A stretch of 64,000 nt of DNA, from contig CAJXXR010000005.1 in the NCBI GenBank assembly GCA_913063375.1, forward strand, positions 62,001 through 126,000. The letters run 5' to 3'. The translations under genes were made by a program, and so were the position numbers. Numbering within the stretch: position 1 is the first letter of the stretch; each line of letters begins with the position of its first letter. Source of the stretch: an uncultured Flavobacteriales bacterium. Lineage in GTDB: Bacteria > Bacteroidota > Bacteroidia > Flavobacteriales > CAJXXR01. The notes beneath the pieces are model-generated. The model did no database searches. It had not been told where the DNA came from and saw only the letters and a list, made by a program, of their open reading frames with translations. This document shows, piece by piece, positions 62,977 to 64,000 of this stretch.

Positions 62977-64000
62977 TTAGGCTCTCCTTATAGCATCAAC
63001 TGGATTCAATCTTGCAGCAGATCGCGCTGGCAAAAAGCCTGAAGCCACACCCACCGTAACTGACAATCCAAGGCCAAAAATAATATTATTCCACCCTAGA
63101 ACAAACACTATAGGTAAGTCCATCCAGTTATTTAGTCCATAAAAGATGGCAAAAATCAATAATAGCGATGCCGAACCTCCAATTATACATAATACTATAG
63201 ACTCAAAAAGAAATTGAAAAAGGATAAATATCTTTTTAGCACCTAAGGCTTTTTGTATCCCTATTTCACTAATCCGCTCTTTTACGGAGACAATCATAAT
63301 ATTGGAAATCCCAAAAGCTCCAACTAGTAGAGAAAATAAACCTATTATAATTCCTACAATATCTATTTGGACAAAAACTGGTCCAAGGAAATTATTAATT
63401 AAATTCAAATCATTAATTGCGAAGTTGTTTTCAGAAATAGGCTTCAATCGTCTTAACCCTCGCATTACTCCAACTAATTCATCACTTAATTCTTCCAAAG
63501 AAACACTTTCCTTTGCTTTAATTACTAAAGTAGGATTTGTAAAGTCTGAACGAATATTGACAAAGGATTTAAGTTTAGTAATGGGAATTAAAACAGTATC
63601 ATCCTCTTCACTGAACAGACTTTTCCCGGTCTTCTCCAATAAACCGATCACCTTAAACCTTTGCCCGTTCAAGATCACTGACTGTCCTAAAGGATCAATT
63701 ATATCAAAAAGTGATTCCGCAACAGCTGCACCGAGGATAATTACTCCCGAATTTCTTTCAACTTCCTCTTCCGTGAAATACCGTCCTCGATCAATATTGA
63801 CCGTATTTGTTCTATCGTATTCGAAACTAGCTCCTATTAATGAAACATTTTCTACACTACGATTTCTAAACTTAATTAATTTCCCATTCGTAATCGAAAA
63901 GAAAGAGATTGCCTCAGCTCCATTGATTTCGGCTTGCAAATATTTTAATTCATTGAAGGTAGCAGAAGGTCTACTCATATATTTTCTCCAGCTATTCCCA
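62977..64000 (-). CDS. MacB-like ABC transporter permease, 5' part outside window
   Basis: At least 341 residues of an inner-membrane permease; the frame stays open to the window edge and upstream residues (GNSWRKYMSRPSATFNEL) continue the MacB periplasmic core, so the N-terminus and first transmembrane helix are missing. Visible: a periplasmic MacB_PCD domain (RYFTEEEVERNSGVIILGAAVAESLF-type) and the C-terminal FtsX domain of three helices (IVGIIIGLFSLLVGAFGISN, SVKERISEIGIQKALGAKK, and ARSAARLNPVDAIRRA at the end). MacB-type systems move lipoproteins, peptides or drugs; substrate unknown. ATPase and membrane-fusion partners, if any, lie upstream. Confidence 0.92.
   Translation of the reverse strand, partial: GNSWRKYMSRPSATFNELKYLQAEINGAEAISFFSITNGKLIKFRNRSVENVSLIGASFEYDRTNTVNIDRGRYFTEEEVERNSGVIILGAAVAESLFDIIDPLGQSVILNGQRFKVIGLLEKTGKSLFSEEDDTVLIPITKLKSFVNIRSDFTNPTLVIKAKESVSLEELSDELVGVMRGLRRLKPISENNFAINDLNLINNFLGPVFVQIDIVGIIIGLFSLLVGAFGISNIMIVSVKERISEIGIQKALGAKKIFILFQFLFESIVLCIIGGSASLLLIFAIFYGLNNWMDLPIVFVLGWNNIIFGLGLSVTVGVASGFLPARSAARLNPVDAIRRA

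Noticed and set aside
62799-62993. 64-codon plus-strand frame in the AT-rich gap
   Set aside because: Phe-rich low-complexity translation of T runs, spanning an A/T hairpin and running into the permease gene.

Overview
This is an AT-rich chromosomal window from a member of the Bacteroidota, most likely a marine-type flavobacterium (Flavobacteriales; a Cryomorphaceae- or Crocinitomicaceae-like lineage would fit, but the exact family cannot be fixed from sequence alone). The evidence is: three secreted proteins with C-terminal type IX secretion (T9SS) sorting domains; families largely confined to the phylum (DUF2480, DUF3127, DUF6089, HYC_CC_PP, DUF2723, S46 dipeptidyl peptidase); the gamma-alpha fused form of the 2-oxoacid:ferredoxin oxidoreductase; the long form of IspG; and promoter elements of the TTG/TAnnTTTG type used by this phylum instead of -35/-10 boxes. 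Shine-Dalgarno sequences are rare, so several starts were set from signal peptides, family N-termini, and promoters or terminators lying inside a longer open frame.

Layout. 1-5.2 kb (minus): korB (cut by the window edge), korA, a NifU-type scaffold and Mrp, i.e. an Fe-S enzyme beside Fe-S assembly factors; then an alkyltransferase-like protein and trmB. 5.5-9.1 kb (plus): rnr, a flavin reductase and a DUF3127 protein with an SSB-like acidic tail. 9.1-11.3 kb (minus): a small membrane protein, a duplicated-domain lipoprotein, a YafY/WYL regulator and two near-identical tRNA-Gln genes. 11.5-15.2 kb (plus): a DUF2723 membrane glycosyltransferase-like protein and a polysaccharide deacetylase. 15.2-23.3 kb (minus): DPP5-like and DPP7 dipeptidyl peptidases, sufE-DUF59-DUF2480 and a T9SS-secreted M43 metalloprotease. 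23.6-31.9 kb (plus): polA, a short-chain fatty acid transporter with a thioredoxin, an NTF2-like protein, an HYC_CC_PP protein behind an Fnr-like palindrome, and a T9SS beta-propeller protein. 32.0-40.9 kb (minus): tRNA-Leu, then a cell-envelope cluster running CBS protein, nadK, DUF6089, uppS, bamA, two skp/ompH genes, murI, xth. 41.0-43.1 kb (plus): pdxJ, an esterase, hemJ. 43.1-47.0 kb (minus): ispG and an M1 aminopeptidase. 47.2-51.4 kb (plus): an unknown protein, hemB, hemL, a GAF protein, a lipoprotein and a 52-residue membrane protein. 51.4-64 kb (minus): asd, a small membrane protein with hflX and radA, an OmpA-family protein, a 1905-residue secreted repeat protein, and the 3' part of a MacB-like ABC permease.

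Functional picture: mostly core metabolism and envelope biogenesis of a peptide-degrading heterotroph (four peptidases: DPP5-like, DPP7, M1, M43). Heme synthesis is represented by hemB, hemL and hemJ, isoprenoid and lipid-carrier synthesis by ispG and uppS, and Fe-S cluster assembly by Mrp, the NifU-type scaffold, SufE, DUF59 and DUF2480.

I found no CRISPR array, insertion sequence, prophage or recognisable defence island. The least explained signals are: the giant protein with 18 repeats of about 81 residues; a structured, terminator-ended segment between ispG and an unknown gene (47.06-47.22 kb), which may be a small RNA; the Fnr-like palindrome at 29.05 kb; and the SSB-like tail on the DUF3127 protein.
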